Shown: positions 39,655 through 49,068 of the stretch, piece by piece
How positions within the stretch are numbered: the first letter of the stretch is position 1
Layout: each line of letters opens with the position of its first letter
DNA from: Vibrio gigantis
GTDB taxonomy: Bacteria; Pseudomonadota; Gammaproteobacteria; Enterobacterales; Vibrionaceae
DNA: 64,000 nt
Assembly: GCF_024347515.1 (NCBI RefSeq)
Contig: NZ_AP025492.1
Location: forward strand, 620,001-684,000
Direction of reading: 5' to 3'
Translations under genes and position numbers: made by a program
The notes under the pieces: generated by a model
What the model was told of the DNA's origin: nothing
Seen by the model: the letters and a program-made list of their open reading frames with translations, nothing else
Databases searched by the model: none

Positions 39655-41871
39655 ATGGCTTCAGCCCAATTTTCATTGAAAGAGCGCGACAAAAAAAGAT
39701 GGTTGAAAGATCGTCTCGTCCGTTTTTCGGTGACATGTGGCGCGGTCAGTGTTCTAGCCGCTTTGGTATTGATCTTTGTTTACTTAGCTATGGTTATTTT
39801 ACCGGTATTTTCTGATACTGGTTTAGAGACTAACCAAGCCGTAAAAAAGGTTGCCGTAGAAAAGCCTATCGTCTTATCTGTTGATGAATATGGTCAACAT
39901 GCATTTACTATCGAAAAATCAGGTTTGGTACAGTTTTGGGATTTAGAGTCTCAAAATACACACTCTTACTTTGAGCGTAATGTTGTAGCTAACCCAACCG
40001 CCTTTTCTCGAAATACCCCCTCAGAAAACTGGTTCGCCTTTGCCGACAGCGCAAGCAATCTTACTTTTTTCTATCCTGAGTATAGTGCGCCTGTGCTGAA
40101 AAAGGGCAGTGAAGCCGAACCTAAAATTGAGCAAATCGATCTCCCTGAACCATTCTTAAATGGTGAATCATCAAACGGAGTGACAATTGAAAAATTCGCG
40201 TTTTCTAAAAATGGACGTGGTATTACGGTAGTCGCTCAGCTAAGTGACCAACGAGTCTTGGTTAAGTGGTATGAGAGTGATCTTACTGGTCAGTATGTTT
40301 TTCAGAAAAGCCAATGGCTATCGGATAAGTTGGGCTTACAGCAACAGTTACTAGTCACTCCTGATGGGCAAACTTTATATCTCCGCGCACAATCGGATTT
40401 GGCTGTTTTGAAACTATCAGATGACGGTTTTAATGTTCGTGAAGTGATCGATCTGAGCTTAAATGATGCGAAGCATTCCGTAAAAAGCATCGATTTACTG
40501 TCTGGGGCATACTCGTTGTTGGTTACGCATGAGGATGGACTGGTTTCTCAGTGGTTCGATGTACTCAAAGATGAAAAGCGTGTTCTGACCCATATTCGAG
40601 ACTTCCAACTTGCTGAACAAGTGCAGTTTATTTTGCCTGACACTTATAGGAAGGGTTTTTATAGCTTCTATAAGAACGGCACATTACAAAGCCATTATAC
40701 GACTAGTGAAAAGCTGTCGTTGTTTGAACGAGCATTTGATAAATCACCACAATTAGCGGCTATGTCTGCCAATGAGCTGCACCTGGCGACGCTGATTGAT
40801 GGCACCATCAGTGTGGCGAAAGTTGATAATGAATATCCACAAATCTCGTTCTCATCGCTCTGGCAAAAGGTCTGGTATGAAAGTTACCCTGAGCCGCAAT
40901 ATGTTTGGCAATCAACGTCGGCGAATGATGACTTTGAAGAAAAATTCAGTTTAGTACCTATCACGTTCGGCACTATCAAAGCAGCTCTGTTTGCGATGAT
41001 GTTTGCAGTGCCAGTCGCTGTGCTTGGAGCTATTTACACCGCATACTTCATGTCTCCACGGATGCGAAGAGTGGTGAAACCTTCGATAGAGCTGATGGAA
41101 GCACTTCCGACTGTGATCATCGGATTTTTGGCCGGGCTTTGGTTTGCTCCAATCGTCGAGACGCATTTAACGGCAGTCTTCTCATTAATGGTGTTACTAC
41201 CACTGAGCACACTGCTTACTGGACTTGTTTGGTTTTGTTTACCGAAGCTGGTCACGGGGCGCTTCTCTAATGGTTGGCACGCACTGATATTGATTCCGGT
41301 ATTGGTGATTACGGTGGTTGCTGTGTTTGCTGGTGGAAACAGCATTGAAGCTTTGTTATTTGGTGGTGATATTCGAACCTTCTTGGCTAGCTACGGCATC
41401 GACTTTGACCAAAGGAATGCACTGGTGGTCGGTTTTGCTATGGGCTTTGCGGTCATCCCAACGATCTTCACTATTGCTGAAGATGCTATTTTCTCTGTAC
41501 CTAAACATTTATCTGATGGTTCATTGGCGTTGGGTGCGACCGCGTGGCAAACCCTTATTTATGTGGTGTTATTGACGGCGAGCCCGGGTATCTTTTCTGC
41601 AGTTATGATGGGGTTAGGACGCGCGGTTGGCGAAACCATGATCGTCTTGATGGCGACAGGTAACACACCAATTCTTGACTGGAATATTTTAGAAGGGATG
41701 AGGACATTATCGGCAACGATTGCTGTTGAATTGCCAGAATCAGAAGTGGGCGGTTCTCATTTCCGCTTGCTGTTCTTGGCCGCACTCTTACTGTTTATCT
41801 TCACATTCGCGGTTAACTCAGTCGCAGAGTGGGTTAGACAAAGACTGAGAGATAAATATCGTGCGCTGTAG
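39655..41871 (+). CDS. pstC: Phosphate ABC transporter permease PstC with a large periplasmic insertion
   Basis: 738 residues, more than twice the E. coli PstC (319). After a first membrane helix (about 24-50) there is a soluble periplasmic stretch of about 380 residues with recurring beta-like segments resembling a propeller (for example QHAFTIEKSGLVQFWDL and LVTHEDGLVSQWF). The standard permease follows from about 438, with ALPTVIIGFLAGLWFAP and the EAA loop LALGATAWQTLIYVVLLTASPGIFSA. It is the first gene of pstC-pstA-pstB-phoU; there is no pstS in front. The propeller reading is an inference from short WD/YVTN-like units. Confidence 0.9.
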   Translation: MASAQFSLKERDKKRWLKDRLVRFSVTCGAVSVLAALVLIFVYLAMVILPVFSDTGLETNQAVKKVAVEKPIVLSVDEYGQHAFTIEKSGLVQFWDLESQNTHSYFERNVVANPTAFSRNTPSENWFAFADSASNLTFFYPEYSAPVLKKGSEAEPKIEQIDLPEPFLNGESSNGVTIEKFAFSKNGRGITVVAQLSDQRVLVKWYESDLTGQYVFQKSQWLSDKLGLQQQLLVTPDGQTLYLRAQSDLAVLKLSDDGFNVREVIDLSLNDAKHSVKSIDLLSGAYSLLVTHEDGLVSQWFDVLKDEKRVLTHIRDFQLAEQVQFILPDTYRKGFYSFYKNGTLQSHYTTSEKLSLFERAFDKSPQLAAMSANELHLATLIDGTISVAKVDNEYPQISFSSLWQKVWYESYPEPQYVWQSTSANDDFEEKFSLVPITFGTIKAALFAMMFAVPVAVLGAIYTAYFMSPRMRRVVKPSIELMEALPTVIIGFLAGLWFAPIVETHLTAVFSLMVLLPLSTLLTGLVWFCLPKLVTGRFSNGWHALILIPVLVITVVAVFAGGNSIEALLFGGDIRTFLASYGIDFDQRNALVVGFAMGFAVIPTIFTIAEDAIFSVPKHLSDGSLALGATAWQTLIYVVLLTASPGIFSAVMMGLGRAVGETMIVLMATGNTPILDWNILEGMRTLSATIAVELPESEVGGSHFRLLFLAALLLFIFTFAVNSVAEWVRQRLRDKYRAL

Positions 41872-41899
41872 TGTTAAATGTTTGCCTCAATGGGTATTA

Positions 41900-41983
41900 A
41901 TGTCTTTTCGTGGTTTGGTTAGCGTACCTCGTGATCTTCGCCGTTGTTTGAGTTTAGCGCGCCAAGAGCAAGGTCGATCATGA
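41900..41983 (+). CDS. Possible 27-residue ORF whose stop overlaps the pstA start
   Basis: ATG to TGA encoding MSFRGLVSVPRDLRRC and 11 further residues, a basic peptide. Its TGA shares bases with the pstA ATG (ATGA), the arrangement of translational coupling. There is no strong ribosome binding site. It may be chance in a 108-bp gap, hence low confidence. Confidence 0.25.
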   Translation: MSFRGLVSVPRDLRRCLSLARQEQGRS

Positions 41984-43692
41984 TGAATAAACTGAAGTCA
42001 TTATTATCTTGGGTTAAATCGGGCTCTCCGTGGATATGGCTAACGGGTGGAGCGGTGAGCATCAGTATGCTTTCTGTTCTTGGCCTAATGCTGCTGATTG
42101 GTTGGAAGGGCTTAACCTATTTTTGGCCCGCTCCTTTATACCAATGGCAAGTTGATTCCAAAGATTTATCGTTAGTAGTCGATCTTGATGAAACCGTATC
42201 AAAACAAGATGTATTGATTGGTCAGTTATATGAACGAAAATACATCCCGATAGAGCAAGTTCCTCAAGTCCATGACCTTTTGTCACCTCAAAATTTGTCG
42301 ACTGGGCTAATACAGCGCTTAAGCATCAAAGTCGCTAACAGAGAGCTGTACCCTGCGGATTTTGTTTCCATTCTGGATGTTAACTTACGTGAACCAACAA
42401 CCCCGCTTGATTGGGTTGTGATTGAACGAAGTCGAGGTGGCTATTTCTTTGGTAAGCCGGTGGGTTTTAAAACCGCTTCTGGCACATTTGATACGAACAT
42501 AGATCAAAAGCTCGAACAGGGTTTAGCGTTTGCCGATACGTTACGTAAAGAAACATCGCGTGTTGTGAACCAAGAAATTCGCAATATCAGTTGGCAATTG
42601 GAAAACTTGCGTTTAGAAAAGCGTAAGCTTGAGCTCAATGAGTCAGTAAGCGATGAATACCTTAAAACCTATACTCAAACTAAACTGGAATTAAATCACC
42701 AGTTAGGTGAAGCAGAAATTAAGCTTGAGCACCTTAGAAAGCAACTTAATGTTGAAAGCTTGCTCGTTGAGGATATGACAGGAAAGGTGGTTGAAATTTC
42801 GCTCAGTCACATTCTGGATTACTGGTACCCGAATAATATGTCTTATCTTGAAAAGGTTGGGCATTGGGGCAAACAAGTTTGGAAGTTTTTATCAGAGAGC
42901 CCACGAGACTCAAACTCTGAAGGTGGTGTATTTCCAGCGATTTTTGGCACTGTACTGTTGGTTATTCTTATGTCGATCGTCGTGATGCCTCTTGGCGTGG
43001 TCGCTGCTATATATCTCCATGAATACGCAAAAAACAACGCACTCACACGTTTGATTCGCATTGCTGTGATTAACTTGGCGGGTGTACCGTCAATTGTGTA
43101 TGGTGTTTTTGGTTTAGGCTTTTTTGTTTATACCATTGGTGGCTCGATTGACACTCTGTTTTATGCTGAGCGATTACCTGCTCCGACATTTGGTACTCCG
43201 GGTCTACTGTGGTCAGCATTAACCTTAGCGGTATTAACATTGCCCGTTGTTATTGTAACCACCGAAGAAGGTTTAACACGCATTCCTAGCTCTGTGAGGC
43301 ACGGTTCATTAGCCCTTGGTGCTACTCAATTTGAGACGCTTTGGCGCATTGTTTTACCAATGGCAAGCCCTGCGATTATTACGGGTTTGATTTTAGCAAT
43401 CGCGAGAGCTGCGGGGGAAGTTGCCCCATTGATGCTGGTGGGTGTTGTGAAATTAGCGTCAAGCTTGCCAGTCGATAGTCAGTTCCCGTATCTACACTTA
43501 GACAGAAAGTTCATGCACTTAGGTTTTCATATCTATGATGTTGGTTTTCAAACCTCTAATATCGAAGCGGCGCGACCCTTAGTGTATGCGACTTCATTTT
43601 TATTGGTTACGGTGATTGTTGGATTGAATTTAACAGCCATCAATATCCGTAATAACTTGCGCGAAAAATACCGAACCTTAGGACAAGATTAG
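41980..43692 (+). CDS. pstA: Phosphate ABC transporter permease PstA with a periplasmic coiled-coil insertion
   Basis: About 570 residues against 296 in E. coli. The start at 41980 follows AAGG; an adjacent ATG at 41983 is equivalent. A first membrane helix (about 17-42) is followed by roughly 270 periplasmic residues. These include a long heptad-like helix pair (NQEIRNISWQLENLRLEKRK to LGEAEIKLEHLRKQLN). The permease domain begins near 310, with an EAA loop GSLALGATQFETLWRIVLP. Both Pst permeases carry such extensions. pstB begins immediately after the stop. Confidence 0.9.
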   Translation: MMNKLKSLLSWVKSGSPWIWLTGGAVSISMLSVLGLMLLIGWKGLTYFWPAPLYQWQVDSKDLSLVVDLDETVSKQDVLIGQLYERKYIPIEQVPQVHDLLSPQNLSTGLIQRLSIKVANRELYPADFVSILDVNLREPTTPLDWVVIERSRGGYFFGKPVGFKTASGTFDTNIDQKLEQGLAFADTLRKETSRVVNQEIRNISWQLENLRLEKRKLELNESVSDEYLKTYTQTKLELNHQLGEAEIKLEHLRKQLNVESLLVEDMTGKVVEISLSHILDYWYPNNMSYLEKVGHWGKQVWKFLSESPRDSNSEGGVFPAIFGTVLLVILMSIVVMPLGVVAAIYLHEYAKNNALTRLIRIAVINLAGVPSIVYGVFGLGFFVYTIGGSIDTLFYAERLPAPTFGTPGLLWSALTLAVLTLPVVIVTTEEGLTRIPSSVRHGSLALGATQFETLWRIVLPMASPAIITGLILAIARAAGEVAPLMLVGVVKLASSLPVDSQFPYLHLDRKFMHLGFHIYDVGFQTSNIEAARPLVYATSFLLVTVIVGLNLTAINIRNNLREKYRTLGQD

Positions 43693-44511
43693 ATGTTCTC
43701 GATTAATGAAACCTTGGGTTACCAAGCACCACTTGATGTTCACAACCTGAAGGATGAGCAAATTGCTATCTCGATTGAAGGGCTGAATCTTTATTATAAA
43801 GAGAGCCAAGCACTTGATGATATTTCAATGCAGATCCCGAAGGGGCAAGTGACCGCGTTTATCGGCCCTTCTGGCTGTGGTAAGTCGACTCTGCTGCGCT
43901 GCATTAATCGCATGAACGATCTTGTTGAAGGCTGCAAGGTTTCCGGGAAAGTGAAGCTTCATGGTAAGAATGTGTATCACCCTCAGGTGGATGTCGCGAC
44001 CTTACGACGTCGTGTCGGCATGGTATTCCAGCGCCCAAACCCTTTTCCAAAATCTATATATGAGAATGTGGTTTATGGTTTGAGGCTACAAGGTGTTAGC
44101 AACAGCCGAGATCTTGACGATGCGGTTGAGCGCTCTCTGCGTGCTGCCGCGCTATGGGATGAAGTAAAAGATCGTTTACATGAAAACGCCTTTGGTTTGT
44201 CTGGTGGTCAACAACAGCGCTTAGTTATTGCTCGTGCGGTTGCGATTGAGCCTGAAGTACTCTTGTTGGATGAACCGACATCAGCACTGGATCCTATTTC
44301 TACTTTGACGATTGAAGAGCTGATCAACGATCTCAAAACACAATACACCGTGGTGATTGTTACCCATAACATGCAACAAGCCGCGCGTGTGAGTGACCAT
44401 ACCGCCTTTATTCATATGGGAAAATTGATCGAGTACTCAGATACAGACTCAATTTTTACGTCTCCATTGAAAAACCAAACGGAAGACTACATTACTGGTA
44501 GATATGGCTAA
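43693..44511 (+). CDS. pstB: Phosphate ABC transporter ATP-binding protein PstB
   Basis: 272 residues. Walker [10 protein letters not shown], signature [14 protein letters not shown], Walker [13 protein letters not shown] and the switch His in [14 protein letters not shown] are intact. It starts at the base after the pstA stop with AGGA within the pstA tail. It is slightly longer at the N-terminus than E. coli PstB (257). It energises phosphate uptake and takes part in PhoR signalling. Confidence 0.96.
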   Translation: MFSINETLGYQAPLDVHNLKDEQIAISIEGLNLYYKESQALDDISMQIPKGQVTAFIGPSGCGKSTLLRCINRMNDLVEGCKVSGKVKLHGKNVYHPQVDVATLRRRVGMVFQRPNPFPKSIYENVVYGLRLQGVSNSRDLDDAVERSLRAAALWDEVKDRLHENAFGLSGGQQQRLVIARAVAIEPEVLLLDEPTSALDPISTLTIEELINDLKTQYTVVIVTHNMQQAARVSDHTAFIHMGKLIEYSDTDSIFTSPLKNQTEDYITGRYG

Positions 44512-44585
44512 CCTCTAAAGAGGCGTCATCTAGAGCTAAGTCACTCTACATAAATGGCTTTCTTCATTTCTTTCAAGGAGCAAAT

Positions 44586-45284
44586 ATGCACTTCGGTCGT
44601 CACATTTCAGCGCAATTCAATGTCGAGTTAGAATCCATCCGTACTCATGTCTTGACTATGGGTGGGCTAGTGGAACAGCAACTTTCGTTTGCAATGCAGG
44701 CGCTTCACAAAGACGATGTTGAATTGGCTAAAAAAGTGATTCGTGACGACCATAAAGTGAACGCGATGGAAGTGTCGATTGACGAGGCGTGTACTCGAAT
44801 CATTGCAAAGCGTCAGCCGACAGCGAAAGATCTGCGTTTGATTATGGCGATCATCAAAACGATTACCGACCTAGAACGTATTGGTGATGTCGCCTCTAAA
44901 ATTGCTCAAGGCGCAATAGAGATCCCTTCGACCAAAGAGCAAAAATTCCATGTTTCATTAGAACCTCTTTGCCGTCAGGCTATCACCATGCTTCACCAAG
45001 TGTTAGATGCTTTTGCTCGTATGGACGTGGATGCGGCAGCTGAAGTTCATAAACTTGATGACAAGCTGGATGCGGAATACGAGGCTGTTATTCGTCAGTT
45101 AATGACTTACATGATGGAAGACCCAAAGAACATTCCTAATATCTTGCAAGTGATGTGGTCAGCTCGTGCGATTGAGCGAGTGGGGGATCGTTGCCAGAAT
45201 ATCTGCGAATACATTATTTACTTTGTGAAGGGTAAAGACGTACGCCACCTAGGTGATCAGAGCCTCGATGACGCACTAAAATAA
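44586..45284 (+). CDS. phoU: Phosphate signalling protein PhoU
   Basis: 232 residues forming two PhoU helical repeats. Metal-binding motifs such as [23 protein letters not shown] and the second repeat [13 protein letters not shown] are clear. It transmits the state of PstSCAB to PhoR and keeps the Pho regulon off when phosphate is plentiful. AAGGAG precedes the ATG. It is 74 bp downstream of pstB, and the last gene of the operon. Confidence 0.95.
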   Translation: MHFGRHISAQFNVELESIRTHVLTMGGLVEQQLSFAMQALHKDDVELAKKVIRDDHKVNAMEVSIDEACTRIIAKRQPTAKDLRLIMAIIKTITDLERIGDVASKIAQGAIEIPSTKEQKFHVSLEPLCRQAITMLHQVLDAFARMDVDAAAEVHKLDDKLDAEYEAVIRQLMTYMMEDPKNIPNILQVMWSARAIERVGDRCQNICEYIIYFVKGKDVRHLGDQSLDDALK

Positions 45285-45301
45285 TCTCTTCGATTACGTT
45301 T

Positions 45302-45793
45302 CTAGAAATGAAATATAGCACCTAAATTGACATTAATCGTTGTGTCGTAAGGGATGTAGGTTTTATTGTGATCAAAAAAGTTCATATCAAAACCAGCGCG
45401 CAGGCCGACCATTGGTGTCGCTTGATAGACGTAGGCTCCTCCAAGGCTTAAACCGTTTGCTGTTCTCTCTTCAATGTCTCCGGAAGACGTTTTTTTTCCA
45501 TCATAACTTGCCATTCCTATTTCAGCTTGAAAGCCGTGTGTTCTATTTTGTCCGAACATATTTTGGATACCAATTCGGTATGTATTGACCGTTTCATCAT
45601 ATCGATTACTGTCATACCAAATATGAGAGTAGCTTAGATACATCGCACCTAAATCTGCTACATCAGTAATACCAGCTTGCACTCCAAAGCCATGATAAGC
45701 GCCAATTTTTAGTTCTGGGGATAAATGGAGACCACTTGAGAATGCAGAAGTTGAGAATAAAGCTGAAGCTAAGAGGAGTGTTTTTAATTTCAT
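45302..45793 (-). CDS. Probable small outer-membrane beta-barrel protein
   Basis: 163 residues from MKLKTLLLASALFSTSAFS, a clear signal peptide. An upstream in-frame start would add 12 residues before the signal. The rest alternates hydrophobic and polar residues in beta-strand fashion. It ends in the pattern INVNLGAIFHF, a C-terminal Phe typical of BAM substrates. Size and strand pattern suggest an 8-stranded barrel, perhaps YfaZ- or OmpW-like, but I cannot assign a family. It is convergent with phoU with only 17 bp between them. Confidence 0.75.
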   Translation of the reverse strand: MKLKTLLLASALFSTSAFSSGLHLSPELKIGAYHGFGVQAGITDVADLGAMYLSYSHIWYDSNRYDETVNTYRIGIQNMFGQNRTHGFQAEIGMASYDGKKTSSGDIEERTANGLSLGGAYVYQATPMVGLRAGFDMNFFDHNKTYIPYDTTINVNLGAIFHF

Positions 45794-45905
45794 GGTACCA
45801 CCGAAGTAATTGTTTGCTCTCCTTAGCATTAGGTCGATCCATGTGCAAACCCAGTGAACACTCTGGGTGACGGAAAATATTATATTGGCTTTGAAAAAGT
45901 AAGCT

Positions 45906-45944
45906 AATAAGAGCTAGTTATCTCAGTGATAACCCAATCTTATT
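45906..45944 (-). terminator. Hairpin after the YadA-anchor gene
   Basis: Nested arms AATAAGA/TCTTATT and GTTATC/GATAAC around a 5-base loop. The stem has an internal loop and no strong U-run, so terminator function is tentative. Confidence 0.35.
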
Positions 45945-45994
45945 ATTGTCTTACTTATGGAAATCCCCACCATCCATAGCAGGGAGAGAGTGCT

Positions 45995-46837
45995 CTATTT
46001 AAAATTGTATTGAAGACCAATGCCGCCAGCGACATCTGAAGATGAATATTTGCCTGAAGTCTCGTAGTGGAAAGTGCCCGAAACACTTAGGCTTTCATTA
46101 ATGCCGTATGCACCACCTAGCGCAAGTGCTTCTTTTGAACCTGCGAAGCCAACACCTGCACCAATAGCAAATTCACCGTTGGTAACGAATGGGCGAGCAT
46201 TAGTTACTGCGTGCAAGCTTGCACGGATACCGTCCATCTGTTCTTCATGGTTGTTGAACCTTCCGTTATATTCTTCGGCCATTGCCGTTAGGTTCATTTC
46301 TGCTGCAGAAATACGCTGTGATTCTGATGGTCCAGAGATATCTGGCACATCTACATCATCCCCTTCAATTGGGTTTGAAGGCACCTGTGGTTGAGGGCGA
46401 TCAGGTGTATTATCAACTGGTGGCTGTGTTGGAATCGGCGGGTGAGGTCGATCTGGTGTATTGTCTACCGGCGGTTGAGTTGGGATCGGTGGATGTGGGC
46501 GATCCGGTGTGTTATCAACTGGCGGTTGAGTCGGCGTATGCTCAATTGGCTGTGTCGGCTTTGGCAACTCAATTGGGTGGCTAGGATCTGGTAACGTTGG
46601 TTGGACCGGCAACTGAGGCTGCGTTGGTGTGTGCTCAATTGGATTGCTTGGCTCAGGTAAAATCGGCTGAACTGGCAATTGAGGTTGAGTCGGCGTTTGC
46701 TCAATTGGCTGAGCAGGGTTTGGTAGCTCAATCGGGTTTGAAGGAGTTCCTTCAATTGGATTTTGGATGTTGATGTCTGCAAATGCAGGCAGTGAAAACG
46801 CAGTGGCAAGAGATACTGCAATAATTGATTTTTTCAT
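45995..46837 (-). CDS. Mini trimeric-autotransporter-like protein: proline-rich repeats plus YadA anchor
   Basis: 280 residues starting at MKKSIIAVSLATAFSLPAFA, a signal peptide. Residues about 21-165 are a low-complexity stalk of Pro/Thr/Gln/Ile repeats. Among these, TQPPVDNTPDRPHPPIP recurs three times in tandem (17 residues each), and two larger copies of a PTQPQLPVQP unit precede it. The C-terminal about 95 residues match the YadA membrane anchor (ISAAEMNLTAMAEEYNGRFNN, then four predicted strands, GAGVGFAGSKEALALGGAYGINESLSVSG). There is no head domain. It may be a trimer projecting a stiff stalk, or a decoy or structural protein. Confidence 0.8.
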   Translation of the reverse strand: MKKSIIAVSLATAFSLPAFADINIQNPIEGTPSNPIELPNPAQPIEQTPTQPQLPVQPILPEPSNPIEHTPTQPQLPVQPTLPDPSHPIELPKPTQPIEHTPTQPPVDNTPDRPHPPIPTQPPVDNTPDRPHPPIPTQPPVDNTPDRPQPQVPSNPIEGDDVDVPDISGPSESQRISAAEMNLTAMAEEYNGRFNNHEEQMDGIRASLHAVTNARPFVTNGEFAIGAGVGFAGSKEALALGGAYGINESLSVSGTFHYETSGKYSSSDVAGGIGLQYNFK

Positions 46838-46979
46838 TGATACACTCTCAATAGTATTAGAAATATTGAGCATCCTTACTTAGGTTGCACTGTTTGTACT
46901 GACTCCCTGTCGATGAAGAGAATATTAAACAGTGTTTTATTTTTAGGCTAAGTAGTGGTTTTTATATCAGTGATAAGTA

Positions 46980-47909
46980 TTACTTATTAACTTGTTCGGT
47001 TAAAGCTTGTTGGATTTCAGAGAAGAGCCAAGTGAGCATAGGGTCATTGCGGTTTTTGAGGTGTATATGAGCATGGATTGGCATTTGGTAGCGTTTTCCT
47101 TCAATCAATACGTCGATTGCTCTTAAGTCGGGGTACTTCTCGACTGGAAAAATATTGGAATGGGGCATGTACATATCGGTGTGAAGAACTACGTCAATGA
47201 TGGCCATGATCAACTCAGAGCGAAATCCAACTTTATGCTCTAATGAATAACGCTCCATCATTTTAGCAGCGTAGCTATAGCTATCATTCCAACCAGGAGA
47301 GATCATTGAGGCAATCTCGAAACCAGCCATATCTTTGGGCTCAATTTCTTGTTTCTTTATTGGGTGGTCTTGTCTTACAAAGATTCTGCCTGTGAGGTCG
47401 ATGAGCTTTTTGGCGTACACTTCTTTTGAAGTATTTGGTATTGCATAGCTTACGCCCAAATCGACGACGCCTTTTTGAATCTCTTCTTGTGTGGATGGCT
47501 TCCAGCTAAGCAGTTCAAGTTGTGCGTTTGGAGCTTGAGCTTTGATCCGTTTAAATAGGCTGCCTGAAAGACATGTTAGGACCACTGGTGATAAAGCAAT
47601 TGTGATTTTATGGTTGATCTCTTTCGGGTCGAATTGATTCGATGTATTAAGTGCGGATTCTAAGCCGTGGAAATGCGGCGTAATATTATTCGCTAGTTGC
47701 TCACAAAAAGATGTCGGTTGTAGTCCTTTATGTACTTTAACGAATAGATCATCTGAAAAATGATGACGCAGTTTCTGGAGAGCTTGACTCACTGCTGGCT
47801 GAGAAACGAATAAACGCTCCGCTGCCTTTCTGGTGTTTTTTTCCTGGTAAACAATCAAAAAGGTGCGCAACAAGTTTAAATCAAGAGAGCTGAATAGATC
47901 CTTAGCCAT
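46980..47909 (-). CDS. LysR-family transcriptional regulator
   Basis: 309 residues. An N-terminal winged helix-turn-helix (LNLLRTFLIVYQEKNTRKAAERLFVSQPAVSQALQKL, about 12-48) is followed by a substrate-binding-like effector domain. The specific regulon is not recognisable. It is transcribed in the same direction as the YadA-anchor gene 142 bp downstream, so it could regulate it or be unrelated. The C-terminal region ends in a helix. Confidence 0.9.
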   Translation of the reverse strand: MAKDLFSSLDLNLLRTFLIVYQEKNTRKAAERLFVSQPAVSQALQKLRHHFSDDLFVKVHKGLQPTSFCEQLANNITPHFHGLESALNTSNQFDPKEINHKITIALSPVVLTCLSGSLFKRIKAQAPNAQLELLSWKPSTQEEIQKGVVDLGVSYAIPNTSKEVYAKKLIDLTGRIFVRQDHPIKKQEIEPKDMAGFEIASMISPGWNDSYSYAAKMMERYSLEHKVGFRSELIMAIIDVVLHTDMYMPHSNIFPVEKYPDLRAIDVLIEGKRYQMPIHAHIHLKNRNDPMLTWLFSEIQQALTEQVNK

Positions 47910-48009
47910 AACATTCCATGAGTCGCCATATTGAGTTTACTAATATACGTGACTTCCAAGCTTTTACTAGCCATGTTGTGTTGGTGTTTAGTCAGCTCTC
48001 GGAGTTTAT

Positions 48010-48753
48010 CTATTTGTTAAGCGAGGCTATCAGATCTTGAATCTTTGCCGTACTCGTTACTGGGATTAAGTAATCGTCAACGTCATCTTGCCCCATTTGA
48101 GCTTGAGAGGCTTGTGTCATTAGGCTTGGTCTTGTCGACTTGCCAGATAGGTGCAGTGCTTGAACGCCAGTGTGCTTGAGAATGTCTTGGCCATTTTCAG
48201 CTGTAACGCCTGCCCCTGCCATAATGTCTAAGCGGCCTTGAGTGAGCGTAACCATTTCCTTGAGAATGTCTTTTCCTTGCTCTGCGTTACTTGCTAAGCC
48301 TGAAGTTAAAACACGTTCACAACTAAGTTCGATAATCTGTTCTAGAGCTTCTCGGTAATCCTTAAGTTGGTCGATAGCGCGGTGAAAGGTCACGCCAAGT
48401 TTTAGCTGGTGGGCTTTTGAGGTGAGTGCTTTCATCGCAACCATGTCTATTTCACCTTGAGCGGTAAGCACACCTAATACCACACCGTCTAAACCAGCAT
48501 CGGCAGCGGCTTGGATGTCATCAAGCATGCACATCATATCGTCATTATCGAAGATGAAGTCGCCTTGTCTTGGGCGAATCATTGCATACACGGGAACTGA
48601 TGAGATGCGAGCGGCTTGCTTCATTATTCCGAAGCTCGGAGTTAATCCACCAAGTGCTAGTGAAGCGCAGAGCTCAATACGATTCGCTCCGCCTGCTAGG
48701 GCATTGTGTAGGGATTCTAGGTTATCGATACAAACTTCAATTTCGATGTTCAT
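48010..48753 (-). CDS. cutC: Copper homeostasis protein CutC
   Basis: 247 residues, against 248 in E. coli. The ATG at 48753 begins [29 protein letters not shown], the family N-terminus. An upstream TTG is less likely. It is a TIM-barrel protein; a direct role in copper tolerance is disputed in the literature. Characteristic stretches are [37 protein letters not shown] and [12 protein letters not shown]. It stands between a LysR gene and the peroxiredoxin. Confidence 0.92.
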   Translation of the reverse strand: MNIEIEVCIDNLESLHNALAGGANRIELCASLALGGLTPSFGIMKQAARISSVPVYAMIRPRQGDFIFDNDDMMCMLDDIQAAADAGLDGVVLGVLTAQGEIDMVAMKALTSKAHQLKLGVTFHRAIDQLKDYREALEQIIELSCERVLTSGLASNAEQGKDILKEMVTLTQGRLDIMAGAGVTAENGQDILKHTGVQALHLSGKSTRPSLMTQASQAQMGQDDVDDYLIPVTSTAKIQDLIASLNK

Positions 48754-48919
48754 GATATTTAACTCGTTCAAATTGAGACTGAGGAAATCATAGCAATCTT
48801 GAGACGACTCTGAATAGGCAGAGGTAGAGGAAAATAGAGGTAAAGTTTCGCTTTGCGGTTACCCCTATTCATAGTGGACATGACCAAGGAATAAATCATT
48901 GTTGAAGCGATAGAGGCGA
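48754..48919. other. Intergenic region upstream of cutC
   Basis: Only a possible cutC promoter region; no gene is supported. The adjacent hairpin at 48920-48947 is listed separately. Confidence 0.5.
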
Positions 48920-48947
48920 AAAGCCCGAAGCGTTAACTTCGGGCTTT
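48920..48947 (-). terminator. Intrinsic terminator after the peroxiredoxin gene
   Basis: AAAGCCCGAAG/CTTCGGGCTTT is an 11-bp stem with a 6-base loop. On the minus strand it is followed by a short T-run (TTTT within the stem end). It lies about 120 bp beyond the gene. Confidence 0.7.
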
Positions 48948-49068
48948 GAATAAGACTTTACTTCTTAACTGATTGGCGGTGCGCTTTGCGCTGTAGCTTA
49001 TGCTTTATTTCTCTTTATAGAGAGTCATCCAACCATTCACCCGTGTTGAGGCGGGCTTAAGAATGTAA

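Noticed and set aside
46074..46821. Long antisense and alternate frames opposite the YadA-anchor gene
   Set aside because: They arise from the repeat-rich proline stalk sequence and lack starts with ribosome binding sites.
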